DNA of 64,000 nucleotides. It comes from Minisyncoccota bacterium (lineage in GTDB: Bacteria > Patescibacteriota > Microgenomatia > UBA1400 > PJMF01). Shown one piece after another: positions 40,768-48,947 of the stretch (positions are counted from its first letter, which is position 1; each line of letters opens with the position of its first letter). The notes under the pieces are model-generated. The model worked only from the letters and a program-made list of their open reading frames with translations, was not told the DNA's origin and searched no databases. The stretch lies in contig JABHWM010000018.1 of assembly GCA_018657765.1 (NCBI GenBank), positions 124,001 to 188,000 on the forward strand, written 5' to 3'. The position numbers and the translations under genes are program-made.

Positions 40768-41178
40768 TTAATAAGACGGAACATACCCTTGTCTACAATC
40801 ATAGTTTCCTTTAATTCTACTATTATAGTAGTCCCCATATGAGCTAGCTTTTTTAAAGCTACTCCATGAGGAAGATGATATTCCACAATAGTGATAGTAA
40901 GTACTTTTCAACAAAATAACCATATATCTATTTTTCGAGTCATACCAAACTCCATTAACAAAAGAACTATTTGTTGATAAATACTCAAAATTACTTGATC
41001 CAATATTTACAGGATCTTTCCTATATTTTATAGAAACAATTTTTGAACTAGTTTCTGATTTATATGAAGATATCTTTTTCTTAGAATTTAGAGAACTAGT
41101 ATTTGTACATCCAGAAAGAAAAAATACAAAAGAAAAAAGAGTAATAAAATATATTGTTTTTTTAACTATTTTGTTCAT
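40768..41178 (-). CDS. Lipoprotein with KTSC-like domain
   Basis: Lipobox FFLSGC; SSNFEYLSTNSSFVNGVWYDSKNRYMVILLKSTYYHYCGISSSSWSSFKKASSYGDYYNSRIKGNYDCR. Confidence 0.6.
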   Translation of the reverse strand: MNKIVKKTIYFITLFSFVFFLSGCTNTSSLNSKKKISSYKSETSSKIVSIKYRKDPVNIGSSNFEYLSTNSSFVNGVWYDSKNRYMVILLKSTYYHYCGISSSSWSSFKKASSYGDYYNSRIKGNYDCRQGYVPSY

Positions 41179-41213
41179 TACTAATTTATTCCTGTATAGG
41201 TACTCACTTTACT

Positions 41214-41897
41214 CTACCCTATTTTAATATTTAAGTTTTCTAAGTTTTCTTTAAAAATATCTCTCAACATAATTTCAGTAAACTTAACAGCATCTTGTGG
41301 ATATTTTTGAAAATATATTGAGTATGTTTCTAACTTATTATCAATGTTATGAACATAATAAGGTAATCTTTTTGGTTTTTTGGTTGTTATTAAATTAACT
41401 CTATGAATATCAAGTGAATTAAGAACCCCTAACATTTCGTAGGTATGTTTTTTAAAATTAGTGTTTTCTTTTATAATTGGCCAATCAGCCATTAATTTTT
41501 TATCACCAAGCCAAAATTGAATAAATTCATCTTCATTTTCACAACTAAAAATAATAAAATTACAATGACTACACTCATTTAGAGCATATTCAATTACTTC
41601 TAGTGGATCACTAGTTTCTTTTCTAATTAGTTTTAAAAGCTTTTTTTTATAAACAATGTATTCATCATGGCTATACCACTTAACAGAAAGATGGAAACTA
41701 TCTTTTAGGGTAATTTCTAAATGATGGTTATTAAAATAGTTCTTTTTAAAAAAAGAAAAATAAATATATTTAACTAAAGCAGTAAAAATAGCTAAACTAT
41801 TTTTTAAAAATTTGTTTAGTACTGAATAATTAGATTCTTTTTGAAACATATTAATTTGTTTATCTATAAAATTCTTATAAAAAAATAAGATTAACAA
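41214..41897 (-). CDS. Hypothetical protein
   Basis: 227 aa ORF; start uncertain. Confidence 0.5.
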   Translation of the reverse strand: MLILFFYKNFIDKQINMFQKESNYSVLNKFLKNSLAIFTALVKYIYFSFFKKNYFNNHHLEITLKDSFHLSVKWYSHDEYIVYKKKLLKLIRKETSDPLEVIEYALNECSHCNFIIFSCENEDEFIQFWLGDKKLMADWPIIKENTNFKKHTYEMLGVLNSLDIHRVNLITTKKPKRLPYYVHNIDNKLETYSIYFQKYPQDAVKFTEIMLRDIFKENLENLNIKIG

Positions 41898-41956
41898 ATA
41901 ATATTATAAACCAAAAAAATGTTTAACTTAGTTAATAAAAAAGATAAGCAGTAATT

Positions 41957-42196
41957 TTAAATATTTTCAAATAACTGCTGTGTTTTTATGTCCAATACAG
42001 TAGCAATTTTAAATAAAGTTTTTAAACTAATACCTCGTCTATATGACTCCATCATGCCAATATAGTTACTATTTTTAGAAATCTGATAAGAAAGTTCTTC
42101 CTGAGTAAGATCACTATCTAATCGAGCATGTTTAATATTAGTAATCAACTGTTTTTCTTTAGTTGATAATGATTTTCTTTGTTTATCCAACGGCAT
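41957..42196 (-). CDS. XRE-family HTH regulator
   Basis: IKHARLDSDLTQEELSYQISKNSNYIGMMESYRRGISLKTLFKIATVLDI; ATG at 42196 preferred because the track start overlaps the divergent gene. Confidence 0.85.
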   Translation of the reverse strand: MPLDKQRKSLSTKEKQLITNIKHARLDSDLTQEELSYQISKNSNYIGMMESYRRGISLKTLFKIATVLDIKTQQLFENI

Positions 42197-42283
42197 AAGG
42201 CTATTTAAACCTAAACACTGTTGAATTTTTATTATCCGTTGGACTATAATACAGTAAATTAAGACTAATTTATCAGAAAAAAT

Positions 42284-42619
42284 ATGAAAAAAATAAAGCA
42301 ATTAAATAAAAAAGATCAAAAAATACATAATCAAGCTGAAATAGTATCTAAATATTATACTTGGTTTACTATATTAGTTGCTATTTTATATATGGTTTTT
42401 TTACAAGAAGACTTTAGTTATACAACAGGGTTATTTGTTAGTGGAATATATAATTTAGCCTACATATATAAAAAACATCAGTGGCACGATCTAACTGCCT
42501 TTAAAGTTGTTTCAGGACTAATTTTTGGATTAGCGGATGCTTCTATTTATATTTTGTTTGATGTTATTGGCACAATTGCAATGATCATGTTAATAACATA
42601 CAGAAAAAAGCAATTATAG
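42284..42619 (+). CDS. Small membrane protein, hypothetical
   Basis: Three hydrophobic segments. Confidence 0.55.
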   Translation: MKKIKQLNKKDQKIHNQAEIVSKYYTWFTILVAILYMVFLQEDFSYTTGLFVSGIYNLAYIYKKHQWHDLTAFKVVSGLIFGLADASIYILFDVIGTIAMIMLITYRKKQL

Positions 42620-42631
42620 AAAGATAACTTT

Positions 42632-42994
42632 ATGCAAATAATTATTTTTTTTATTGGATGGATGTCCGGCTTATTTGTTGCTTCTTTTACACTCATACAA
42701 ATGCTAATAATACTACGCTTTGGTATACCCATAACAAAAGGACTTGAAAGAGAAAAGAAACTAATAAAGAACCATAAAATTATTAGTGGTTATTTTGTCT
42801 CTCTACTTATTCTTGGAATATTGTACTTTTTGGCTTATCTTGGATTAGGTCTAATATCAATTAGCATTCAATCAGGATTTGTTTTTGGAAGTATTTGGAC
42901 ATTATTTTTAGGTTTTGGAAAAACTGGTAACAATTCTGATAACATTGCTGACTATTATAAAACTAATGAGAGAAAAATACTCAATAATGAATAA
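42632..42994 (+). CDS. Small membrane protein, hypothetical
   Basis: Multiple hydrophobic segments; 12 bp after previous ORF. Confidence 0.55.
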   Translation: MQIIIFFIGWMSGLFVASFTLIQMLIILRFGIPITKGLEREKKLIKNHKIISGYFVSLLILGILYFLAYLGLGLISISIQSGFVFGSIWTLFLGFGKTGNNSDNIADYYKTNERKILNNE

Positions 42995-43172
42995 TTTAAA
43001 AAAATATTTATTTAATTCCATATAAAAGTTCTTTTTATTATAAGATGGTTTTTATCTAAAAAATGGACTATATCAGGGCAGGTAAATACTAAGCTAGTAA
43101 AACCTATACTAAAAGCTTTGTTTAGGTTGAGGTATTTTTATTTTTTTGAGTTATGAATTATAATTATGATAT

Positions 43173-43808
43173 ATGAAACAAATTATTGATTTATCTATGT
43201 TTAACAAACATAATGCAAATCCTATCATTATTACCTTAAGAAATGTTTTAAAACAAATAAATAGAAATCAACCCTTTGCAGTTTTTGAAAATAAAAAGAA
43301 AATTCACTTGGTGTGTAAACGAAACCCAGAATTAAATGTTGGAGTCCTAGAAGGGCTTAATCAAAAAGGCATCATAGAATTTTCTAATTGGCATGAAATT
43401 GGAGGGTTTTGGAACTTAGATTTTGAACCAAAAAAAATAAACAAATGGATTAAAGATGAATTAGTTCCAATGATGATAGTAAAAAATAAATCTAAGCCCA
43501 AATCTCTCCCAGCTGGTGTTAAATGGGATGATAAAAACTATACCTTGAAACTACCAGGACGTAAAAATAAAATTCAACTCGATGGAAGTTCTAAATATGC
43601 ATATATTTTTAATATTTACATCAATAGCCATAATCAATATGTTTTCCATAAAGAAATAACTCAAAAAAGAAGAGACCTTACCGCTAGCATAATAACAAGC
43701 GCTATTCGAACTATGGAAGATGGAAAGTTTAAAAAAATAACAGAAGTTTCTTTTGAAAATAAAAAGCATGGTGCATGTAAACTCTTAATCTCTTCCCTTA
43801 AGTCTTAG
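43173..43808 (+). CDS. Hypothetical protein, possibly C-terminal winged helix
   Basis: 211 aa; C-terminal YTLKLPGRKNKIQLDGSSKYAYIFNIYINSHNQYVFHKEI. Confidence 0.5.
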   Translation: MKQIIDLSMFNKHNANPIIITLRNVLKQINRNQPFAVFENKKKIHLVCKRNPELNVGVLEGLNQKGIIEFSNWHEIGGFWNLDFEPKKINKWIKDELVPMMIVKNKSKPKSLPAGVKWDDKNYTLKLPGRKNKIQLDGSSKYAYIFNIYINSHNQYVFHKEITQKRRDLTASIITSAIRTMEDGKFKKITEVSFENKKHGACKLLISSLKS

Positions 43809-43918
43809 CTTGCCTTTTTACTTCTACTAGATCTAAAAATCCCTCATTTTATACCTCATATTTCATCTTGAGAAAACTCGTATTTCACTCGAGTAGTTTC
43901 TATTGATATAAAAAGAGT

Positions 43919-44197
43919 ATGGAAACAAAAATTAAATACTCACTAAAAGTAATCAAAAAGAACAAGGAGGTATCTACTATCAAAACTTGGAAAAAAAGAC
44001 GATTTTTTGATTTTATCCAGAGGACAAAAAACTCAGAAGTTGAAAAATACTCTATCTGTGTAACCTATGGAAGACTAACTAACAATTTTGATAAAATAAC
44101 TCTTTTTAAAAATGAGGGGAAATATAAAACTAAAAAAGATTTTCTCCATGCGCTAAAATGTTTTTCTGAAAAAGACTTGTGGAATAATGCAACTTAG
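43919..44197 (+). CDS. Small basic hypothetical protein
   Basis: 92 aa ORF overlapping next ORF by 11 nt. Confidence 0.5.
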   Translation: METKIKYSLKVIKKNKEVSTIKTWKKRRFFDFIQRTKNSEVEKYSICVTYGRLTNNFDKITLFKNEGKYKTKKDFLHALKCFSEKDLWNNAT

Positions 44198-44381
44198 CTA
44201 CAAAGCCCTTTCTAGTTTTCAAAAACTCTACCAAGAAAAATGTGGCGTGTGGCTTGATGAGAAAGATGCTCAAATTAAAGCCTTAGAGGAGCTAAGACGC
44301 TTTGCCTTAATCTATCAACCTATACCAATAACAGACTTAGACGTTTTTAATAAACTCAATAATAAAAATAACAAAAACTAA
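44187..44381 (+). CDS. Small hypothetical protein preceding the serine recombinase
   Basis: 64 aa, YKALSSFQKLYQEKCGVWLDEKDAQIKALEELRRF; translationally coupled to previous ORF. Confidence 0.55.
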   Translation: MQLSYKALSSFQKLYQEKCGVWLDEKDAQIKALEELRRFALIYQPIPITDLDVFNKLNNKNNKN

Positions 44382-44396
44382 TGTAAAATAAAAATT

Positions 44397-44474
44397 GGAC
44401 TCAGCTTCAATAAAGATACAAAACCCCTCTTTGGGACAGTCTTTATTGATTGAGTCCACCCAGAGAGGGGTTTT
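44397..44474 (+). promoter_or_regulatory. Structured leader with two interlocked inverted repeats covering the recombinase SD
   Basis: Stem A GGACTCA/TGAGTCC plus TCAATAAAGA/TCTTTATTGA; stem B AAAACCCCTCT (44420-44430)/AGAGGGGTTTT (44464-44474) containing SD. Confidence 0.75.
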
Positions 44475-44477
44475 ATA

Positions 44478-46205
44478 ATGAATCAAAATATTGATCTAAA
44501 AAAACTAAAATGGATTATTTACTGTCGTAAAAGTAGTGATACAGAAGACAAACAAATTGAATCTCTCCCCGCCCAGGAAAAAGAATTAAAAGAAATTGCA
44601 AAAAAAGAAGGCTATAGAAACATCGTAGCAGTCTACTCAGAGTCGCATTCTGCCTTTCATCCAGGCAGACCAAAATTTAACGAGATGATACAAAAGCTTT
44701 ATAGTGGTGAAGCTGACGCCGTTCTGGTTTGGGCAGGAAATAGAATTGCTAGAAACTCTAAAGATGCTGGAGATTTTATTTATGCCATGGATCAAAACAA
44801 AGTTTTAGCTGTTAAAACAATGGGTGGACTCTACCTGAATACTCCAGATTATAAGTTTGCTCTCAGCATAGATTTCACTGTTTCAAAAAAATCGTCAGAT
44901 GATCTGAGTGTTGCAGTTCATAGAGGTAATAAACAAAAATTTCACGAAAACAAAGAATGGGGTGGTCCAGCCAAACAAGGCTTTATTAACTTCACTCACC
45001 CCCGTACTAAAAAACGAGATATTAAAATAGACAAAGAAAGATTTTCTTTAATTCAACAAGCTAGTAAAAAAATCGCCAATGGCAAACTAACTCCTCTAGA
45101 AGCTCTTGATTGGCTTAATGAAGACATGGGATACAGGACCGTTAGGCTCAGAAAACAAGGTGGTGGTCCAATGTCAAAATCAACTTTTTATAAAACTCTT
45201 GCCGATCCTTTTTATTATGGAGTGATGAGCAGAAAAATTGAAGGCGTGGTCCAAGAAACTCAACACAAATACCAAAAAATGCTTACTAAAGACGAGTGGG
45301 ACATTATTCAAATCAGGCTTGGTAAAAAATCCAGGGCAAGGCAAAAAGCTCATGATTTTCCTTTCAAAGAGGTTATGAATTGTGGTGAATGTGATGGCTT
45401 TGTGACTGCCGAAGAAAAATGGCAAATCATTTGCCCAGATTGTAAAAAGAAATTTGCCAAAACAAAAACTAGAGATAACTGCCCTAGCTGTAATTTAAAA
45501 ATAGAACGAATGGAAGACCCTACTATTCTCCACTACACCTACTATCACTGCACCAAGAAGGTAAATAAAAATTGTACTCAAGGCTACCTGGAGATTGGAG
45601 AGTTAGAAAAACAAATAGACAAAGAATTACAAAAATTTGAGATAGACCCCGATTTCAAAGATTGGGCGATCAAGCATATCAGCGAATTAAATGATCAAGA
45701 AACAAAACAAGACCATCAAGCCACTAAACGCAACACTGGCAACTATGAAAACCTAAAATCTAGGCTTAGAAGGATGACAAAACACCGCTTCTCTGATTCT
45801 TATGAGGAATCTAGCCAAGAAGAAAAAGAAGTTTATGAGGAAGAACTAGAATCGCTCAAGGCTCAAATTGAAGGCGTTAAAGAAAATATGGAAGTTGTTG
45901 ACCAGAAACAATACGATTGGATAGAGTTATCAAGAAAAACATTTGAATTTGCTTGTTATTCTCGCTACTGGTTTAAACATGGTGATGTTAAAAGAAAAAC
46001 TCAGATACTTCAACTGCTTGGGACGAACCTAAAGCTATATAATAAAAAAGTATTGGTAGATGAGGATAATTTGTGGTGGATTATTGAAAAAGCCAAGAAA
46101 GAAATGGAAGCGATTGGAATCTCGGTCGAACCTACAAAAAAAGCTGGCTCATCAGGCTTATTTACCTGCTTTGACCCAGCCATTCCGATATTGTTGCGGG
46201 ACTAG
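44478..46205 (+). CDS. Large serine recombinase (resolvase/invertase N domain, recombinase domain, zinc ribbon)
   Basis: IIYCRKSSDTEDKQIESLPAQEKEL, VWAGNRIARNSKDAGDF, GYRTVRLRKQGGGPMSKSTFYKTLADPFYYGVM, CGECDGFV...CPDCKK. Confidence 0.95.
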   Translation: MNQNIDLKKLKWIIYCRKSSDTEDKQIESLPAQEKELKEIAKKEGYRNIVAVYSESHSAFHPGRPKFNEMIQKLYSGEADAVLVWAGNRIARNSKDAGDFIYAMDQNKVLAVKTMGGLYLNTPDYKFALSIDFTVSKKSSDDLSVAVHRGNKQKFHENKEWGGPAKQGFINFTHPRTKKRDIKIDKERFSLIQQASKKIANGKLTPLEALDWLNEDMGYRTVRLRKQGGGPMSKSTFYKTLADPFYYGVMSRKIEGVVQETQHKYQKMLTKDEWDIIQIRLGKKSRARQKAHDFPFKEVMNCGECDGFVTAEEKWQIICPDCKKKFAKTKTRDNCPSCNLKIERMEDPTILHYTYYHCTKKVNKNCTQGYLEIGELEKQIDKELQKFEIDPDFKDWAIKHISELNDQETKQDHQATKRNTGNYENLKSRLRRMTKHRFSDSYEESSQEEKEVYEEELESLKAQIEGVKENMEVVDQKQYDWIELSRKTFEFACYSRYWFKHGDVKRKTQILQLLGTNLKLYNKKVLVDEDNLWWIIEKAKKEMEAIGISVEPTKKAGSSGLFTCFDPAIPILLRD

Positions 46206-46262
46206 GAGTCGAACCTAGCCTGTAAGATTATGAGCCTCACGTGCACCGTACACTATCCCGCG
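46194..46262 (-). tRNA. tRNA with CAU anticodon (Met or Ile2 class)
   Basis: CGCGGGA...TCCCGCA acceptor (C1:A72 mismatch), T-arm CTAGG-TTCGACT-CCTAG, anticodon loop CTCATAA; short D-arm. Confidence 0.75.
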
Positions 46263-46440
46263 TTTTTTAGAACAAAATTTTGTTCTTATTTCTTTTTAAC
46301 TCCTAAATTTACAGTTTATCTTTAACTAAAAATTAAAAACACTCTTCATCAGAAGATCTGCATTATAAATCAACTAACTCTAGATTGCACCACCAGTATC
46401 TCTAGGCTTTATCATAAACATAAATCAGTAAAAGTAAGAT

Positions 46441-47271
46441 CTACCAAATTTCGTAAGTAACAGTCATTGATTTGGAGATATCAATCTCTGTAGGAACACC
46501 TCCTACATAATTCAAAGTAGCCTCTGAGTCAGTATTAGATGACCCATCTGTTGATACTGTGCTATTTCCTTTACTAAAATCATCACCAATACTAATTATT
46601 CTACCAACTCTCTTACCAGATGCTCTAGCTATATTTTTTGCCTGCTGTTTTGCGTCTTTTATAGCTGCTTTTCTAGCTTCTTGAGTTACTTTTTCTCTAT
46701 CTTCTGGAATAAAATTAACACCAGAGATAGTAGTCACTCCACTCGCATAGAAACCTTTGATAAGATCTGTAGCTTTACTTGAATCCTGAGAGGTTATCTT
46801 GAAAACATTAACTACCTGATACAAAATATCTCCAGTTACGACAGAAGGAGTAACTTGATAGAAAGATTTTTGAATTTCAACATCTTCCCCTGCCAATTCT
46901 TTTGCTTTGGCAGTAATAGCTGTAATGCTTTCTTCTGCTGCCATGATAGCCAAAACTGGATCTGGATTAGAATCTACCTTGGTCACTAACATCTCTACTT
47001 TTGCTGGTTTTGCAGTGAGAGTTCCTACCCCAACTACAGAAATAACTGCAGGCTTAAAGAAAACTAATTTAATTAACCAAGCTGCTCCAAAAATAATTAT
47101 GAAAGTAGAGATTATCTTTTTATTTTTCTGTATAAATGAAAATAAACTAGTCATAAAATCAACACTAGAGCCAACTGAAGAAGTTACTGGTGGAGTAACC
47201 GGAACAGTTGCTTGTTTACGATTAATAGATATTTGTGGTTTAGACACTTGAGGTTGAGGTGTTTGATCCAT
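46441..47271 (-). CDS. SIMPL (DUF541) domain protein
   Basis: N-terminal TM, ISVVGVGTLTAKPAKVEMLVTKVD...ARKAAIKDAKQQAKNIARASGKRVGRIISIGDD. Confidence 0.88.
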   Translation of the reverse strand: MDQTPQPQVSKPQISINRKQATVPVTPPVTSSVGSSVDFMTSLFSFIQKNKKIISTFIIIFGAAWLIKLVFFKPAVISVVGVGTLTAKPAKVEMLVTKVDSNPDPVLAIMAAEESITAITAKAKELAGEDVEIQKSFYQVTPSVVTGDILYQVVNVFKITSQDSSKATDLIKGFYASGVTTISGVNFIPEDREKVTQEARKAAIKDAKQQAKNIARASGKRVGRIISIGDDFSKGNSTVSTDGSSNTDSEATLNYVGGVPTEIDISKSMTVTYEIW

Positions 47272-47355
47272 ATTGTACCTTTTTGAATAAGTTTAGAAAT
47301 TAAATATATAACTTACATGATACTAGAGAAAAACATTGATAAAAAGAAGCAAAAA

Positions 47356-47727
47356 CTATTCTAGATTTAGAGCTACTTTATTAGCTTCATAAGCTTCTCT
47401 AAACCAACTATTTTCTTCAAAATCTTTTTTAGACATAGTTATATAAAATGATCCACCACCCTGACTTCCTACTGATAAATTATAAAATTTAATCTTAAGC
47501 CTAACACTCAGCTCTCCAAATCTATAAATTACAGATGAACCCTCATTCTCAATTGTCACTTCAATTTTATTATCAACAGTTTTATTTTTTAAAAAATCTA
47601 AAATTTTATTAGTCCAAATACTTTTTGCTTCTTCATTTTTTTTATGCTCTTGAGAAGCTTTAAATTCTCGATAGAAAGCTTCTAATTTACCTTTAGTCAA
47701 TTTTTCATTTTTATGTGCTATTTCCAT
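47356..47727 (-). CDS. Hypothetical protein
   Basis: 123 aa ORF. Confidence 0.5.
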   Translation of the reverse strand: MEIAHKNEKLTKGKLEAFYREFKASQEHKKNEEAKSIWTNKILDFLKNKTVDNKIEVTIENEGSSVIYRFGELSVRLKIKFYNLSVGSQGGGSFYITMSKKDFEENSWFREAYEANKVALNLE

Positions 47728-47858
47728 AAATTTTATTGTAACACAAGATTAAAATCTAAAATAAATATTTAAAAAATAAAATTAAATCAACTAACTAATG
47801 ATTGCTACTTTAAAAAGCTCACTATTTTTGAGAAGATGATCTAAACCAAAAGGAATAA

Positions 47859-48383
47859 ATGTCAGAAATAAAGACTATAAAAAATAAAAAAAACTTTGAA
47901 GAAATCTTTGCAAGTCAAAAAGTAGCAATGAAAATTGCAAAATTAGATAGCTTTTTTATCAAACTACCTCATTTACCAAAAAAAATATCAGCTTTTATTA
48001 ATAAGGTAGTTCCTTGGCTAGTTCTACTAGGAGCTATCATTAGCTTAATTACAACAGTTATATCTTCCTTGTTAGCAATTCTCTCCTTAATAGCCTTTGA
48101 TCTTGGATTAATAATAGATATGACCGGATCTTTATTAATAATACTTTTGAATACATTATTACTGACAAAAGCTTTCAAACCACTAAGAAATGGTAATGCT
48201 GTTGGTTGGATCTACTTATTCTGGGCAAATATTTTGAGCATGCTGAACTCTATTTACAATATCTTTATCGGAGATATTAATGGAACCGGACAGATATCTT
48301 TAACTATTATTCTCACAATACTAGGATTTTATTTATTGTTTGAAATTGGACAGTTTTATGAGTTCAAGAAAAAACAGATCTAA
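47859..48383 (+). CDS. Hypothetical multi-TM protein
   Basis: Four hydrophobic segments. Confidence 0.6.
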   Translation: MSEIKTIKNKKNFEEIFASQKVAMKIAKLDSFFIKLPHLPKKISAFINKVVPWLVLLGAIISLITTVISSLLAILSLIAFDLGLIIDMTGSLLIILLNTLLLTKAFKPLRNGNAVGWIYLFWANILSMLNSIYNIFIGDINGTGQISLTIILTILGFYLLFEIGQFYEFKKKQI

Positions 48384-48404
48384 ATAAAAATTGACTAACA
48401 TTAC

Positions 48405-48839
48405 TCAGTATTGGGCAACCTCAAGAAACCAGCTCGGCCATATATCAGCAGGTAAACCACCACAGCTAACTCTTGGAAGAGCGCCATCAAGGACATTCTT
48501 CTTTTTCATTTTTGTCTGGATATTAAATAAATCTATATAGGAAAACCCAGAGTTTCCACCTCTGTCTTCATTAACAGCCTCAGATATTCTCTCTAATAAA
48601 TCTAAATCTATTTTGACTGGATCATCTACCAACTCTTTCCAAGAAGAAAGAATAGAACTCAAGGTTTCTTTCCAATTTATATCTGAGTATGCCAAGTGAT
48701 CTAACCAAAAAGCAATACTACCTAAAGAACTCTCGTTTAAAGAATAATCTTCACTTTGAGGAATAGCTTCAATAACAGCTAAATACTGCTCAGCTATTTC
48801 TTTTGTATTTATAGGTAACATTTCTTCTTTTAAAATCAT
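48405..48839 (-). CDS. Hypothetical protein
   Basis: 144 aa ORF. Confidence 0.5.
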   Translation of the reverse strand: MILKEEMLPINTKEIAEQYLAVIEAIPQSEDYSLNESSLGSIAFWLDHLAYSDINWKETLSSILSSWKELVDDPVKIDLDLLERISEAVNEDRGGNSGFSYIDLFNIQTKMKKKNVLDGALPRVSCGGLPADIWPSWFLEVAQY

Positions 48840-48947
48840 AAATTATTTGTTCCTGAAAATTTTTCTATTCAGAATAAATAAATTGTAACACTTTATTTAA
48901 AAAATAACTTTTTGGACACTCAACTAATTTTTATTAAAAATATCTAG

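Larger units (their letters stand above)
31419..46198. mobile_element. Integrative element with large serine recombinase inserted at a tRNA 3' end
   Basis: 8-bp direct repeat TTGTTGCG at 31419-31426 and 46191-46198; serine recombinase adjacent to right end; cargo of RM, HTH, rep-like and hypothetical genes between housekeeping genes. Confidence 0.7.

Noticed and set aside
43870-43905. ACTCG...CGAGT inverted repeat before the 43919 ORF
   Set aside because: Short arms with inconsistent extension; could be a regulator site but not supportable alone.
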